DNA from: Nyssa sinensis
Taxonomy: Eukaryota; Streptophyta; Magnoliopsida; Cornales; Nyssaceae
DNA: 64,000 bases
Assembly (NCBI GenBank): GCA_008638375.1
Contig: CM018051.1
Location: 32,399,740 to 32,463,739 of the forward strand
Direction of reading: 5' to 3'
Position 1 is the first letter of the stretch, and each line of letters begins with the position of its first letter. The translations under genes and the position numbers were made by a program. Below the pieces are notes generated by a model, which did no database searches, was not told the origin of the DNA, and was given only the letters and a program-made list of their open reading frames with translations. Shown here in pieces: positions 22,101 to 35,900 of the stretch.

Positions 22101-25100
22101 ATACCGTAAAAGTGCAAAATGACTATTTTGCCCTTTTTAGTGCAAAAGTCCAAATGGAATTCCGCGAAAGCCTAAACCGACTTTCTTCAGCATTCCGGAC
22201 TCAATGGTAAAGTCTAAAATAGTATTTGAAATACTTATGATAGAAAGGCATAAAATTTTAGCATTTATTCTGAAACGTATTCACTGATATATAGGAAACT
22301 CGAAAGGCAAGGGTACACTCAGGGATTTCTGAGATAGAATCAACGATAAAGGTAAGTGGATCACTTTCTCTTCCATGTGGTGTTTCTAAAGCCAAGTTTA
22401 TTCTTTACTGCCAAACTTGTACTCTTGAAAGTACCTCACGTTATTGTTATCCACAATGCGATATTGTTCTATCTTGTGGACATTGATTGACTATTGTGCT
22501 ATTGTTATCATAATGAACCATGCCTTGAAAGGCTTACTGTTATGCTTTACTGTATATATGATATTCCATTTTCATACTCCTTATGGAATCACAAATGATC
22601 ATGCTATGTTTATAAATGCTGGAATTGTGCTCAGTCACAATATCCATCCGATGCTTCTGTGACGAATTAGTCCGTGAACGGACGTGTGGCAAAAGATGTG
22701 AGTTTAACTGAGAGGTATGCCGGGCCTCGAATTACGCAGAGGGGTTGCCATTCCCTACTACAGATTATAAGCATCTCCATTGGATTATTGTTATGGATAT
22801 ATTGTTGAATGGTTACTGTACCTTATGGATTACTGTTTCTTATGGATTATCTTACGTTGTTCATTGGTTTGATTGAAATCGTTTTATTGTGGCAGTACTT
22901 TTATTGTGACAGATTATTGTTGAGAAACCCTATCACTGCTTATTCATTACTCTTGATTGTATATTGTGACCCCACTATTTATTGGCCATCATGGCAACCG
23001 TTCTCATTGGCTATCACAGCATCTTACTTCTTATGATTGGCTATCATATTTTGTTCATGGATTCATGTTCTTTATAATCATCGATACCAGTGTCGGAGAT
23101 CTGGTTTACTTGCTGAGCTTCATAGCTCATTCCACCCCACTTACCCCCATTTCAGGTGATGACGCTGCGAGACCCCAATAGGAGTCTGAGAGCGTAGGGG
23201 AACATTTTGAAGCACTGTATCAGTCTATGTTAGTTCTCCCATGTATTCACCACCCCCGGGTGCTGGTTACATTTTAGTTCTCATTTTGAATTATGTAGAA
23301 CTATGTCATGTATTTAATAGACTTCCACTGTTAAATTTATTTAAAAAGACTTCCGCTGGATTACTGTAATTGATAAAGACTTCCGCTGTTTATTGTTTAA
23401 AATTTTTAGTACATTGCATGTTAGTACTATGATATAGGAATGGAAAAAGTAGGGATGGCCTTCGGGTCGGCCCCGCGACACGAGATCTGCATAGGGTGGG
23501 TTTCGGGTCGTGACATTAATGAACTCGAAATGAGAAAAATATAGTTGGCCAAAGCCACAGTTTTCTCTCATTTCGTGGAGTTCTAGTGAATTAAATAGAA
23601 AACTAAACCTAGAAATAAGATCCCTATGAAAAATAGAAGAGGACATCATTTAAAAAGTATTAAAAATCGATCGAAAAGGGTCGTCGTCGCTGGAGATGGC
23701 GACAGAACCCTACCGACCCTTCACTGAAAAACCGAAGGGGAAGACAGTGAATAAGGCTTCTCATACGGCACCGTTTGGTGTTGTTTAGGGGTGATACTGT
23801 GTCGTTTCAAAGTGCGGTGGTTTTAAATTAAAAGCATAACTGGGTCTGTTTGGTTTATAGGTTAAGAAATTAAATCATTTATGCGAAACAGGGACTGGGA
23901 TAGCTTAATCTCGATTAAGCCTTATCCGTTGTTTGGCCCCAACAATTGGAAAAAAAAAAGCGCAAGGGCTCAGCCCCAGCAAATCGAACCCATAACTCAT
24001 TGGAAGGAAGCCCAAGCCTGAACCGTTTTGACAGGCAAGCCCGTGTGGATTATTTTGCCTATATATATATATATTATAGATATTCAAAATTAAATTATTT
24101 AATTAATTTAATAAATAGAAAAATAATGCGAAGTCCAAATTAAACAAGTAATTAGTGTATTTCGACTATCTCAGACATTCTGAGACCAATAGTGAGGTCC
24201 GTTTTGCAAGAAGAGACTCCAAAAAATAAAAGACACGTAAAAGTACAAAATTACCATTTTGCCCTTTTTAGCACAGATGTCCAAATCGAGTTCCACGAAA
24301 GCCTAAACCAATTTTCTTCGATGTTCTAGATTCAATAGTAAAGTTTATTTTAGTAAAAGAGAAACTTATAGCATAGAGACATAAAATTTGATGAATAGCA
24401 TAATTCATATAGCAATAAACTGAGACGTGTTTTATGAATCTTAAGAACATGGAAGGGGAAGGAGAAGGCAATATAGATCCTTCTATTTTATATACAGTAA
24501 AAGGTAAGTCAAATTTGATCTCTGCATGTGTTACATTCCAAGCCATGTCATAGTCCTTGTATATATTGCCTATTATACTCTACACATACATACCAGTGTT
24601 TATTGAGCCACATTGATATTGTCCTATCATGTGAGAAGCATTTATTGATTTTCATATATATCTCGATCATGATTGTACACTTGTGCATATAGTTCTTTGT
24701 GTACACTTGTACCTAGGGCCGTGAGGGCCAGACAGTTTTATTCGAAGCAGTCTAGTAACCGTAGCCTCGAAAATTATTATTACGTCAGATTGCCTAGAAC
24801 CAATTATGATTCCACTATACTCTTCGTGGAAGATAGCATGATCCTGATATATTATTAATGTCGAATTTGTGCTTAGTCCCATCTTCATCTGATGCTATTT
24901 ATGACCTTCGGGTCCAGGTTTCGAGTGGAACATTTACTACGTTGTTATGTGAGGCATGGGACGTAGGGTCACATTATATACAGAGCAGTATTCATATAGC
25001 CTGGTTTGGACTTGAATACGAGCTTAGGGGGATTTCTGGGCCCTGGGAGAACATCTCTTTTAGTTGATATCACTATCCTTTATTGTTGATATTCATAGCT

Positions 25101-25712
25101 TGATCATGTTATATTGTTATTGAATGATCATGAGATTTTACAACTTTCACTTGAGTGCTTACATTTTATACTTGATAAGCTCATGACTGTAGCAGTATGA
25201 CATTGTTAGCAGAGCATATTCATTTCCTTATCATTTGATTTCTATCATTTGATATTGAGTTATTTATTCATTGACTGGCTAGCACTTTTATATACACTTG
25301 TACACATGGCAAAGCAAAGGACTATTTACTGAGTTTCCATAACTCATCAGATACTACACAACATTTTGCAGGCACAGATATTGAGGACAGACAGTAGAGC
25401 TTGATAGTTAGACGTGGACATTACTTTTGAAGTTGCAAGTGTAATGCTTAGTACAGACAATCTTGTAGCTCTCCCATGTCACCCACGTCTTGGGGATGAA
25501 CAGTTGTTTAAGAAATTTTGTATTCCGCATTTTGAGAACCTTATATATATCACATGCAACTTTTATTTATTTATTGTTTAATTCTTCCGCTATTTAGTTG
25601 TTGCATGTTAGTAGCACTGATTGTGTATCAAGTTGAGATCCTTGGTTCGATAACAGTGTCGGATAGGGTACGTGACACGAGATCCGCATAGGGTGAGTCT
25701 CGGGTCATGAAA
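19172..25712 (+). mobile_element. Family D 3' LTR (split by a solo LTR)
   Basis: It runs from TGTAATACCCTGACCCGGG to GTCTCGGGTCATGAAA (decayed GGGTCGTGACA). Its own length without the 20244-23515 insert is about 3.26 kb. It contains GT-rich and TA-rich microsatellites (19440-19690), a GA-rich leader with splice donor ATAG|GTGAGT at 19971, a diverged tandem-repeat module (about 24140-24330) and an acceptor-like TTTTGCAG ending at 25371. Small frames such as 19498-19845 and 24268-25067 are low-complexity or unsupported. Confidence 0.85.
20244..23515 (+). mobile_element. Family D solo LTR
   Basis: It starts TGTGATATCCCGACCCGGG and ends GGGTTTCGGGTCGTGACA, 3272 bp, with TSD TTAAT at 20239-20243 and 23516-23520. 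It is inserted in another family D LTR. It holds a GA-rich leader (about 20860-21065), donor CCAG|GTAAGT at 21068, a repeat module at 21990-22260, and acceptor CCATTTCAG ending at 23155. No PBS, polypurine tract or pol motif is present, so it is a solo LTR. Confidence 0.88.
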
Positions 25713-25717
25713 ATTCT

Positions 25718-26696
25718 CACAAGGCTTCCTTCTAGGAAGTTGTTCCCCACGTTAAGGGCTACATTCTCACCGATTGGTTCGATTGCATAGCGAACACAAC
25801 TGCCTAAGGTTGAGAAAAACCCTTATAGGTATGATATCTTGCTAAGTTAGGAATAGATTTAAATTGATTGCCATTTTTATAAGTTGATTGAATGATTTGT
25901 ATGTTTATTTTCTATAAGAAAGTCACTTAGGATGTAGTTGCTTTTAAAAACCTAGAGTTGGTTGTTTGTCTATTTGTGTGTTCTTTGAGTTCTTTAAGAA
26001 TTTGTACAATGATGAAGATGTAACTTGAATATGTGTTTAAATTATTACATGGTGGCTTGTATTGATATGGATAGACCTTGTGTTTTGGAAGATATGGTTG
26101 TTTAATGCATTGATGCTTTGTGTAATTGTATGTTCTTGGAGAATTAGTAAAATTGTGAACATGTAATTTGAGCATAGGCTTAAATAGATTGAATATAGCA
26201 TATGTTCATATAGAAGAAGTTGTGTGGTTTGAAAGTTAGAATTTACTTTATGGATGATGCATGATTTAAGGTGTATACCATGTATTTGATAAAATGCCTC
26301 ATTGAAATTGCATGAAAAAATCAAGGCATATTGGCATATTGTGATTCTTTGAGAACATGGTGTGGGTTGGGCACTTGGTGCTATGCATTATGAGGGTGTA
26401 GATCATGTGGTGAAAAACCCAAAATTGGCCATTGGTACTCGCAACCCAACGGGAGGACTGTGAAGCGAGACATACGATTGGTGCTTGTATGCCAACAAGG
26501 AAGGGCCGTGAAGCGAGACATGGGTGTGGCATAGAGTTGCATGTGTGTGTCATGCATATTGACATTGCATAGCATTGAGGGATTGGAGGGTTATAGCTTC
26601 TAAATGCACACTTGCACATGCCATGCCTTAAACTTTGTCCCTTGCATTAGCATTATGTCTTACCAGCGGTTGTGCTAACCCCTAGTGGGATATCCG
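25718..26696 (+). mobile_element. Host family A LTR, right piece (truncated)
   Basis: It continues the LTR broken at 18585 and aligns with 15838-16815. It contains the GTGAAGCGAGACAT repeat block at 26440-26525 in uninterrupted form, the reference for the break at 1007/9857. It ends at GTGGGATATC, where the CACTA terminus begins. The remaining 1.3 kb of the LTR is not found on the far side of the transposon. Confidence 0.82.
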
Positions 26697-27352
26697 CTAC
26701 AGGAAAAGGCACTATTAGCGACGCACGCGTGTTTCGCTAATACTGACAAAATGTGTTACTAAAGCTCTTTTGCGACGCACAAATGGGCGTCGCAAATAGT
26801 CGTGTCGCTAATAGTATTGGCGACGCACATACTTGTGGGCATCGCAAAAGTAACTATTAGCGACGCACATATGGTGTCGCTAATAATTGGGCATCGGCGT
26901 TGCAAATACTATAAACGGACGCAACGGGCGTCGTTACAAGCTACCATTAGCGACGCACACTGTGCGTCACTAATAGTAACCTTTAGCTACGCACACAGTG
27001 TGCATTGCTAATAGTAGCTTTTAGCTACGCACAGTGTGCATCGCTAATTGTAAGCTTTTACTACGCATAGCTGTGCGTAGCTAAAAGCTACTATTAGCGA
27101 CGCACACTGTGTACGTATGTAAAAGCTACTATTAGCGACGCACACTGTGTTTAGCGACGCACACTGTGTACGTATGTAAAAGCTACTATTAGCGACGCAC
27201 ACTGTGTGCGTAGCTAAAGGTTACTATTATCGACGCAAAGTGTGCGTCGCTAATAGTGTACTGACATTCTTCAGCGACGAATGTAAAGTGTCGCTATAAA
27301 TTTATTTCTCTACTTTTAGCGACGCCTTTGTGTGTGTCGCTAAAAGTTTTTT
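26697..27352. repeat. CACTA terminus with subterminal GCGACGCAC repeats
   Basis: At least a dozen copies of TTAGCGACGCACACTGTG and its reverse complement occur in both orientations, many forming palindromes such as TAGCGACGCAC…GTGCGTCGCTA. In En/Spm elements such arrays are the binding sites for the TNPA protein, which I infer here. The block ends in a T-tract near 27345-27361. An open frame at 26802-27011 is an artefact of the repeats. Confidence 0.88.
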
Positions 27353-27780
27353 TTTTTTTTTCAACCATATTTTCTTTGTTTTATTTGTTGTTTTATTCCT
27401 GTTTAAACTTGTATCAGTCATCCTGATATACAATAAAATCCAAACATTCTGAAATGAATATATTAAAAAAGAAAAATACATTCATATATATATATATATT
27501 ATACTAATTACGTACATTTGTAAAAATACAATTTAACAATAAATAAAAAAATAAAAAATTGTCTTAAAAAATGTAACTATAGATGTCCATGAAAAGAAAA
27601 AAAAACAAATAAAAATTATAAGTCCCGATGCAAAACATAAAGACAGAAGCGCAACAATCCTGATCAATCTAAAATAAAGATCAAATGATATATATTAGAA
27701 CAATTATTAAATATATATGAAATATAGAATGTGAATAGTTTTTTTTTTGCATGCATAAATAGTAAGAATGGCGTAAAGTA
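27353..27780. other. AT-rich CACTA interior, nothing recognised
   Basis: This is non-coding A/T-rich DNA between the subterminal repeats and the tandem array. No frame, RNA gene or clear repeat was seen beyond A/T runs. Confidence 0.6.
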
Positions 27781-27785
27781 GCATA

Positions 27786-30700
27786 AGTTGCAAACCACTG
27801 ATCCGAACTGATTGCTGTAAGTTCGTGCAAGTCTATTTTGTCATTTGTGAGGTGTGTGATAGGGTTTCAAGATAGTTAAGCTGATATCCGGCATTTTGGT
27901 TCGTCAAAACCCTAAAATAGGCCTTTTTGGAGCAAAAACTTGCATAAGTTTCAAACTGGGCATCTGAAACGAGTACCGTAAGTTTATGCAAGTCAATTTT
28001 ATCATTTTTGAGGTTTTTGATGGGGTTTTGGGCTTGTTTGGTTGATATTCGGTGTTTAGGTTGGCCAAAATTCCAAAATAGGCCTTTTTAGAGTTGAAAC
28101 TTGCATAAGATTCAAACCAGGCATCCGAATCGAGTGATGTAAGTTCGTGCAAGTCTATTTTACCCTTTTTGAGGGGTGTGATGGGTTTTCGGGGTTGGTA
28201 GGCTAGTATCCGGCATTTTGGTCTATCAAAACCCCAAAATGGGCCTTCTCGGAGCTAAAACTTGCAAAAGTTTCAAACCGGGCATTTTAGCTGAGTGTCT
28301 TAAGTTTGTCCAAGTCAATTTCAGCATTTTTGAGGTGTGTGATGGGGTTTCAGGGTTGTTAGGCCGATATCCGGTGTTTTGGTCGGTCAAAACCCCAAAA
28401 TGGGCCTTTTTGGAGCTGAAACTTGCATGAGTTTCAAACTGGGCATCCGAACCGATTGACGTAAGTTCTTGCAAGTATATTTTATCATTTTTGAGGTGTG
28501 TAATGGGTTTTGAAGGTCGGTAGGCCAATATTCAGTGTTTTGGTCCGTCAAAACCCTAAAATGGGCCTTTTTGGAGTTGAAACTTGCAAAAGTTTCAAAC
28601 CGGGCCTTTTAGCCGAGTGTCGTAAGTTCGTGCAAGTCTATTTTATAATTTTTGTGGTGTGTGATGGGGTTTTGGGGCCAGTAGGTCGATATTTGGTGTT
28701 TTGGTTGGTTACAACCCCCAAAATGGGCCTTTTTAGAGTTGAAACTTGCAAAAGTTTCAAACCGGGCATTTTAGCCGAGTTTTGTAAGTTCGTGCAAGTC
28801 TATTATGTCATTTTTGAGGTGTGTGATGGGGTTTTAGGGTCGATAGGCTGATATCCGGTGTTTTGGTCTGTCAAAACCCCAAAATGGGCCTTTTTAGAGC
28901 TGAAACTTGCATAAGTTTCAAACCGGGCATCCAAACCGAGTGCCTTAAGTGCATGCAAGTCTATTCTATCATTTTTTAGCTGTGTGATGGGGTTTCAGGG
29001 TTGGTAGGCCGATATCTGATGTTTTGGTCTTTCAAAACCCCAAAATAGGCCTTTTTAGAGCTGAAACTTGCAAAAGTTTCAAACTGGGCATTTTAGCTGA
29101 GTGCTATAAGTTCGTGAAAGTCTATTTTATCATTTTTGAGGTGTGTGATGGGGTTTCGGGGTCGGTAGGTCAATATTTGGTGTTTTGGCTGGTCAAAACC
29201 CCAAAATGGGCCTTTTTGGAGCTTAAACTTACAAAAGTTTCAAACCGGGCATTTTAGCCGAGTGCCATAAGTTTTTGCGAGTCTATTTTGTCATTTTTGA
29301 GTTGTGTGATGGGGTTTCAGGGTCGGTAGGCCGATATCCAGTGTTTTGGTCAGTCAAAACCCCAAAATGTGACTTTTAGAGCTAAAACTTACATAAGATT
29401 CAAACCGGGCATCCAAACCGAGTGTCGTTAGTTTTTGCAAGTCTATTTTATCATTGTTTAGGTGTATGATGGGGTTTTGGGGTCGGTAGGTCAATATCCG
29501 ATGTTTTGGTCCGTCAAAACCCCAAAACAAGCCTTTTTGGAGCTGAAACTTGTATAAGTTTCAAACTGGGCATCTGAACTGAGTGTTGTAAGTTTGTGCA
29601 AGTCTATTTTATCATTTGTGAGGTGTGTGATAGGTTTTCAGGGTCGGTAGGCTGATATCTGGCATTTTGGTCCATCAAAACCTCAAAATAGGGCTTTTTG
29701 GAGCTGAAACTTGCAAAAGTTTCAAACTAGGCATTATAGTTGAGTGTCGTAAGTTTTTGTAAGTCTATTTTGTCATTTTTGAGGTGTGTGATGGGGTTTT
29801 GGGGTATGTAGGCTGATATCCAGTGTTTTGGTCGGTCAATACCCCAAAATGGGCCATCTTGGAGCTGAAACTTGCAAAAGTTTCAAACCGGGCATTTTAG
29901 CCTAGTGTCGTAAGTTTGTGCAAGTATATTTTTTCATTTGTGAAGTGTGTGATGGGATTTCATGGTTGGTAGGCCGATATCCGGTGTTTTGGTCGGTCAA
30001 AACCCCAAAATGGGCCTTTTTGGAGCTGAAACTTGCATAAGTTTCAAACCAGGCATCCGAACTGTGTGCCGTTAGTTCGTGTAAGTCTATTTTATTATTT
30101 TTGAGCTATGTGATTGGGTTTCGGGGTCGGTAGGCCGACATCCGATGTTTTGGTCTGTCAAAACCCCAAAATGGGCCTTTTTGGAGCTGAAACTTGTATA
30201 ACTTTTAAACCGAGTGTCATAAGTTCGTGCAAGTATATTTTATCATTTGTGAGGTGTGTGATAGGTTTTCAGGGTCGGTAGGCCGATATTGGACATTTTG
30301 GTCTGTCAAAACCCCAAAATGGGCCTTCTTGGAGCTGAAACTTGCAAAAGTTTCAAACCAGGCATTTTAGCCGAGTGTCATAAGTTCGTGCAAGTTTATT
30401 TCATCATTTGTGAGGTGTGTGATGGGGTTTCGAGGTCGATAGGCTGATATCCGGTGTTTTGGTCGATCAAAACTCCAAAATGGGCATTTTTGGAGCTGAA
30501 ACTTACATAAGTTTCAAATCGGGCATCCAAACCGATTTTTGTAAGTTCGTACAAGTCTATTTTATCATTTTTGAGGTGTGTGATAGGGTTTCAGGGTTGG
30601 TAGGCTGATATCCGATGTTTTGGTCAGTCAAAACCCCAAAATGGGCCTTTTTTGAGCTAAAACCTGTAAAAGTTTCAAACCGGGCGTTTTAGCCATGTGT

Positions 30701-31205
30701 CGTAAGTTTTTTCAAGTTTAATTTGTCATTTATGAGGTGTGTGATGGGGTTTCAGGGTCGATAGGCCGATATCCGGTGTTTTGGTCGGTTAAAACCCCAA
30801 TATGGGCCTTTTTAGAGCTAAAACTTGCACAAGTTTCAAACCGAGCATCCGAACCGAGTGTCGTAAGTTCTTGCAAGTCTATTTTATCATTTTTGAGCTG
30901 TGTGATGGGGTTTTGGGGTTGGTAGGCCGATATCAGGTGTTTTGGTCCATCAAAACCCCAAAATGGGCTTTTTTAGAGCTGAAACTTGCATAAATTTCAA
31001 ACCGGCATCCGAACGGAGTACCGTAAGTTCGTGCAAGTCTATTTTATCATTACTAAGGTGTGTGATGGGGTTTCAGGGTAGTTAGGCCAATATCCAATCT
31101 TTTGGCCTGTCAAAAACCTAAAATAGGCTTTTTTGGAGTGGAAAGTTACATAAGTTTTTAAAGGTCATTCAAATCGATGAAATTAAATAAGTTTATGCAG
31201 TTCTA
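27786..31205. repeat. Tandem array of ~160-bp repeats inside CACTA
   Basis: About 21-22 units, spaced 155-165 bp, are marked by TTCGTGCAAGTCTATTTT, GGTGTGTGATGGGGTTTC, GGCCGATATCCGGTGTTTTG and CAAAACCCCAAAATGGGCC. Units fall into two types at one segment: CATAAGTTTCAAACCGGGCA with CCGAACCGAG, and CAAAAGTTTCAAACCGGGCA with TTTTAGCCGAG. They alternate in much of the array. Each unit has a GAAACTTGCAAAAGTTTC palindrome. Frames of 60-113 codons inside (28218-30993) repeat the same shadow peptide in shifting frames and are not genes. Confidence 0.93.
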
Positions 31206-31329
31206 TTTTCATATGTGAAGTGTCATGCAGTTTGTAGGCCGTCAGCCGAAATCCTTTTTTTTTTTTTACGTAACATTTTCTATAAATAATAAATCCACCA
31301 AAGTAAATAATTTTAAAAACTTACTAAGG

Positions 31330-32805
31330 CTAAATAGAGCCTCCCTGCTGGCTAAGGATCATCTACACAATAGCCTTTAGCTGGGTCTGGCGCTTTTGGA
31401 GCTCTGTCATCCTCTACTCCATCTCTGCATTTCGTCTCTCAACTGCCTCAGCTCTCTAGGTGGCTGCGTGAAACCTAGCATCACTCTCGATGGTAAAGGA
31501 CTATGTCGTCGGCTCTATCCCACTTCCTAAGCCACGCACATATCCCGCGCTTCTTGCCCAGAACAGTCTCCCATATCTGGTTATCGGTCGGCGGATGCTC
31601 ACCTTAGGGGTCGACTGAGCACGCAGCTCGACCATCTCCTCCTATAAAAACATAAATATATGTTACTACTTTTAAACATTTTAGATTAATATTAAATTAG
31701 TAATAGTGGTATATAAATATTTTCCAACTTACATAAAGCCGCTGAGCTTCAGGCCCAGTCCAACCCTTCTCAGGATTATAATGCGTCCTGTGCTGTAACT
31801 TAATACGGCTGGGTGATGTACCGGTCTCCTGGTCTCGCTGCAGCAAATAAATAGTAGCTTGTGAAGGTTGATTTCATGAATACATTATACAATAAGAAAT
31901 TGATACATTTATTAACTTACCATCTCTTACCTATACCTAACAAAAGAACGTGATCCACCATAGTGGATCACCTTTTGCTTGCTTCTGCTCTCCCTATTTT
32001 TCTTACTAAGTTCCTACACTTGGCTAAAACAAAGAAGGTTAGTATAAATGACAATGATTTATCATACAACAAAAGTAATTTTGACAATGTTTACCTAGAA
32101 TGCATTACTAGCGAACCGGTTGCATAGTAACATCCAATCCTCTATTGTCACCCCCCTGTAGGGTCTGTCGCGAGGCTCTCTACCGGATGCCACCTCTGCC
32201 TTATAGTGCATGTGGAGCTTGTGTTGATAGTCCCTGAAACAGGCTCCCAAGTAACGGTCCACTGCCTTCACGACATGAGGTAGGTGGAGATCGATGTCAA
32301 ACTTCTTCTGTAAAGCATGTCATTGTCAAAACATTATGACATTAGATATGTTAAAATTTAGTTGAATACAATAATAAAAGACATACCAACATATGTGCAT
32401 GAATATCCTGTTGCTCCTCGTCAATGATGAGACTCTAGTCACTAATATGAAATGGGGTGTGTAGTCAGAAAATGATGCCGACCTCAGTGGTGAACTACTG
32501 TACCCACCCACCAATGGGCTTCAGCAAGCCCAGAGGTAGCTCAATCCGAAGTCGCGTGCCCCTTGCTGCCTCCATCTGAGCCTGCAAACTCTGGTTCTTT
32601 GACCTACGCGCCTTCGTCTAAAGGTGGTGGCCGAAGCTTTAGAAAAAATTAAAACAAAACAGTTAGTACCATATTTATATAATCATTAATAAAAAGGGGA
32701 ACTATGCATACCATCGACGGTAGGATTGGTCGACCCTGCAGATGAGGGGGAAGGGGTCGATGGGTCCGTCATAACTGTGTGTCTGCGTGAACCTGGTCCA
32801 ACCAT
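31330..32805 (-). pseudogene. TNPA-like (Ptta/En/Spm) transposon protein pseudogene
   Basis: Minus-strand exon-like blocks read in order. An ATG at 32805 opens a Ser/Pro-rich start with a GT donor near 32710. A block at about 32385-32640 has LRIELPLGLLKPIGGW. A block at about 32095-32310 has LHLPHVVKAVDRYLGACF and IEDWMLLCNRFAS. Further blocks carry HYGGSRSFVRYR and HYNPEKGWTG. The last block (31330-31625) ends in a coiled-coil-like RMTELQKRQTQLKAIV. This is the plant Ptta/En/Spm transposase-associated domain order. At least seven in-frame stops, mostly TAG, show decay. In En/Spm this protein binds the subterminal repeats. Confidence 0.78.
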
Positions 32806-32998
32806 ATCTACAAAGAAAGTTTAAAAATAAAATTTTTTCTATTTAATCATAAAAATTAAAATATTTATCGAAGTAAAAATGAATACCCATTACATCATAA
32901 AATTGAATATCCATTACATCATAAAATTGAAAATCCATTACACTTGATCCTAACACATGTAACACCTATTACAATTATTCATCTGAGTCTGTATCATT

Positions 32999-35900
32999 TT
33001 ATGTTCTTGAAATTTCTTCATTCTCGGTACAATACTCTAACAATGTATCATCATCAAAATCACTTTCCTCATCATCATCACCATTAATGAAAGTTGCATC
33101 CCTCGGATCTAATTGTGTGGTATTAGTGACATCGGAAGCTACGACATGATCTTGTTCTACATCAGTTCTATTCAACCGATACGAAGTAACATTTTCCTGA
33201 TCATGCCGGACAACACCATCGTGGGAAGATTGAGACTCTTCTTGTAGTGCCTTCACAATCCTCTCCAAGTCTTCATCTCCCTTGCCAACTTCTAGTACAT
33301 CATAAACATTTCTAGATTTTATTTTTTGGACAACATGCCAATCACCTCTGATTTTTGTGTCTTTCAAATAGAAAACTTGTTTTGCTTGAGATGCCAAAAC
33401 ATACGGATAATCTTTAAATGTCGTACCTGACGTATTAACACTTATAAAGTGCTTATCGGTCTACATTCCAGTCTTCTTATTACTTACATCTCACCAATAA
33501 CATTTAAAAATATACACAGAATGACCGTAGCAATAATGTAACTGTATGATGTCTTATAAAACACCATAGTACTGTATAGTTTTTCCTGCATCACCATCTC
33601 CTTGAACAAGGACCCCGCTATTCTGTGCTCACCGACTAACCTCACGTTCCTTCGTGTGAAATTGAACACCATCAACAATTAAACCGGTGTAGTAGGATAT
33701 CCTTTGATCAGGACTACATGCCAAGGAATATAATCGATTGTATGCCTCTGGAGATTGTTGGTGGCGTAATAGCTTCATCTATTAATTCAATACAAGTACA
33801 AAATTAATTGAATACAAATGCATTAACTAATACAGTTACAATTAATTGAAACCTATTCTTACACGTTCTCCGAACCACTTTGGAAACAAATTTTGTTGTC
33901 TTTGCTCTAGATCAGAACTTCATACATGTTCCCTTTGAAGCTCGATCGTATGCTTACTGCATAACATGAGATATGTTATATGTAACTTACATTTGTGTAC
34001 TAACATAGTATTGCAATGATTTTGATAAACTTCCTTAAAATATGGTAATGTCTCATCCCAGTTGTTGAGCACGGTATAGTAGGCTTTTTCCAAGTCTTGA
34101 GGATGACACCATTCATATATACGGGCACTTATTGGCTGTACATTCTGATTAAACACCACAAGGCCAGTTCGTTGCTGCCCTAGACATCTATCAGAATTTT
34201 GCTTTTAACCATTAAACCTTGTCTCAATATCTTCAAGATGCATAGAGCAGAAGGTGAGACATTCAGCATCAACGTAAGCCTTAGCAATTGACCCTTCCAG
34301 TCGTGCTTTGTTATGCATATATTGCTTCAATGTGTGCAAATATCTGTTTTAATAATTAATCAGTTATACATTAAAATAGTTAGGATGGATAGATAACACA
34401 ATTCATAAAATTAAATGTACCTTTCTATTGGATACATCCAACGGTATTGGACAGGTCCGCCAATTTTTGCCTCATGAGGCAAATGCACAGCTAAGTGAAC
34501 CATTACATCAAAGAAAGCTAGAGGGAAAATCTTTTCCAACTTGTAGAGGATCACGACAAAATCCCTTTCGAGCTTTTCAAGTACTTCCAAATTCAACGTC
34601 TTCGCACATAATTCTCTAAAGAAGCAACCCAACTCAGTTAATGTAGTTGATATGTCATCGGTGAGATATCCACGTAGTGCAACCGGAAGAAGTCGTTGTA
34701 AAATGACATGGTAGTCATGGCTCTTCAATCCGAATATTTTTCCATCTATAACATTTACACACCGAGATATATTCGATGCGTATCCATTTAGGAACTTCAC
34801 CGATTTAAACCACTCGCAAATCCTCATTTGCTCTGCGGATGATAACGTCTACTGTGCAAGAGGCACGATATATTTATCACCGCTACATATTAGGTGCTGC
34901 TCCTTCCGTATTCCCAGCTTCTGCAAGTCCAACTGGGCTTTAACAGTATCCTTCATCTTCCCTTCAATGTTCATTAAAGTTCCCAGCACGATATCACAGA
35001 TGTTCTTCTCGATGTGCATAACATCCAAATTGTGCCTCAACTTAAAGGTCTCCCAGTACGTAAAATCAAAAAATATGCTCTTCTTTGTCCAATTTAACTC
35101 CACATTAGTACACTTCCTCTTTTTAGTACCCGATATCTTTCCAAACCTCACTGGTTAGATGAGTGCCAATTGCGCCAACACATCTTTGCCAGACAACAAT
35201 GGAGGTGACAATCTGCGCTCAATTTTTCCATCAAACAGATACTTCTGTCAATTTTGTCAGCCATGTGATGGCGGTAAAAAATGATGATGGCACATGTAGT
35301 ATATCTTCTTCCCATTGGACAAATATAGGGAATATGCATCCTTATTGCAAACCAGACATGCCAGATACCCCTTAGTGCTCCACCCAGACAAGTTTCTGTA
35401 TGCTAGAAATTCATTTATGGTCCACAGTAACGCTGCATGGAATTGAAATGTCTCATTATTAGAGATATCGTATGCTTCCACTCCCTCCTCCCATAATTCC
35501 TTTAACTCATCCACTAAAGGATGCAAGTACACATTAATTTCATTAGCAGGAGACTTCGGCCCTAGAATAAGCAATGACATGAAGATAAATGGTTCTTTCC
35601 TACATTTCTACGGTGGCAAGTTATACAGCACAAGCAACACCGGCCACATGCTGTAGGCATTACTCATGTCATCAAACGAATTGAAACCGTCGCTAGCCAG
35701 CCCAAGTCGTACGTTATGTGGCTCATTTTCAAACCATTTGTGATTTGTATCAAACTCAGCCCAAGTTTGAGAATCTACCAGATGCCTACATACATTTTCC
35801 TCAGCAACACACTTCTCTTTATGCCACCGCATATCTTCTGCCGTCTTCTGAGACATGTACAACCTTTGTAGCCTCGATTTTAAGGGAAAATATCTTAATA

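Noticed and set aside
28218..30993. Series of 60-113 codon frames with repeated FKPGILAEC / VFWSVKTPKWAF peptides
   Set aside because: They are translations of the 160-bp tandem array in shifting frames, and the unit length is not a multiple of three.
27786..31205. Centromeric satellite
   Set aside because: The unit length fits, but the array is short, sits between CACTA subterminal repeats and the TNPA/TNP2 pseudogenes, and is better explained as part of the transposon.
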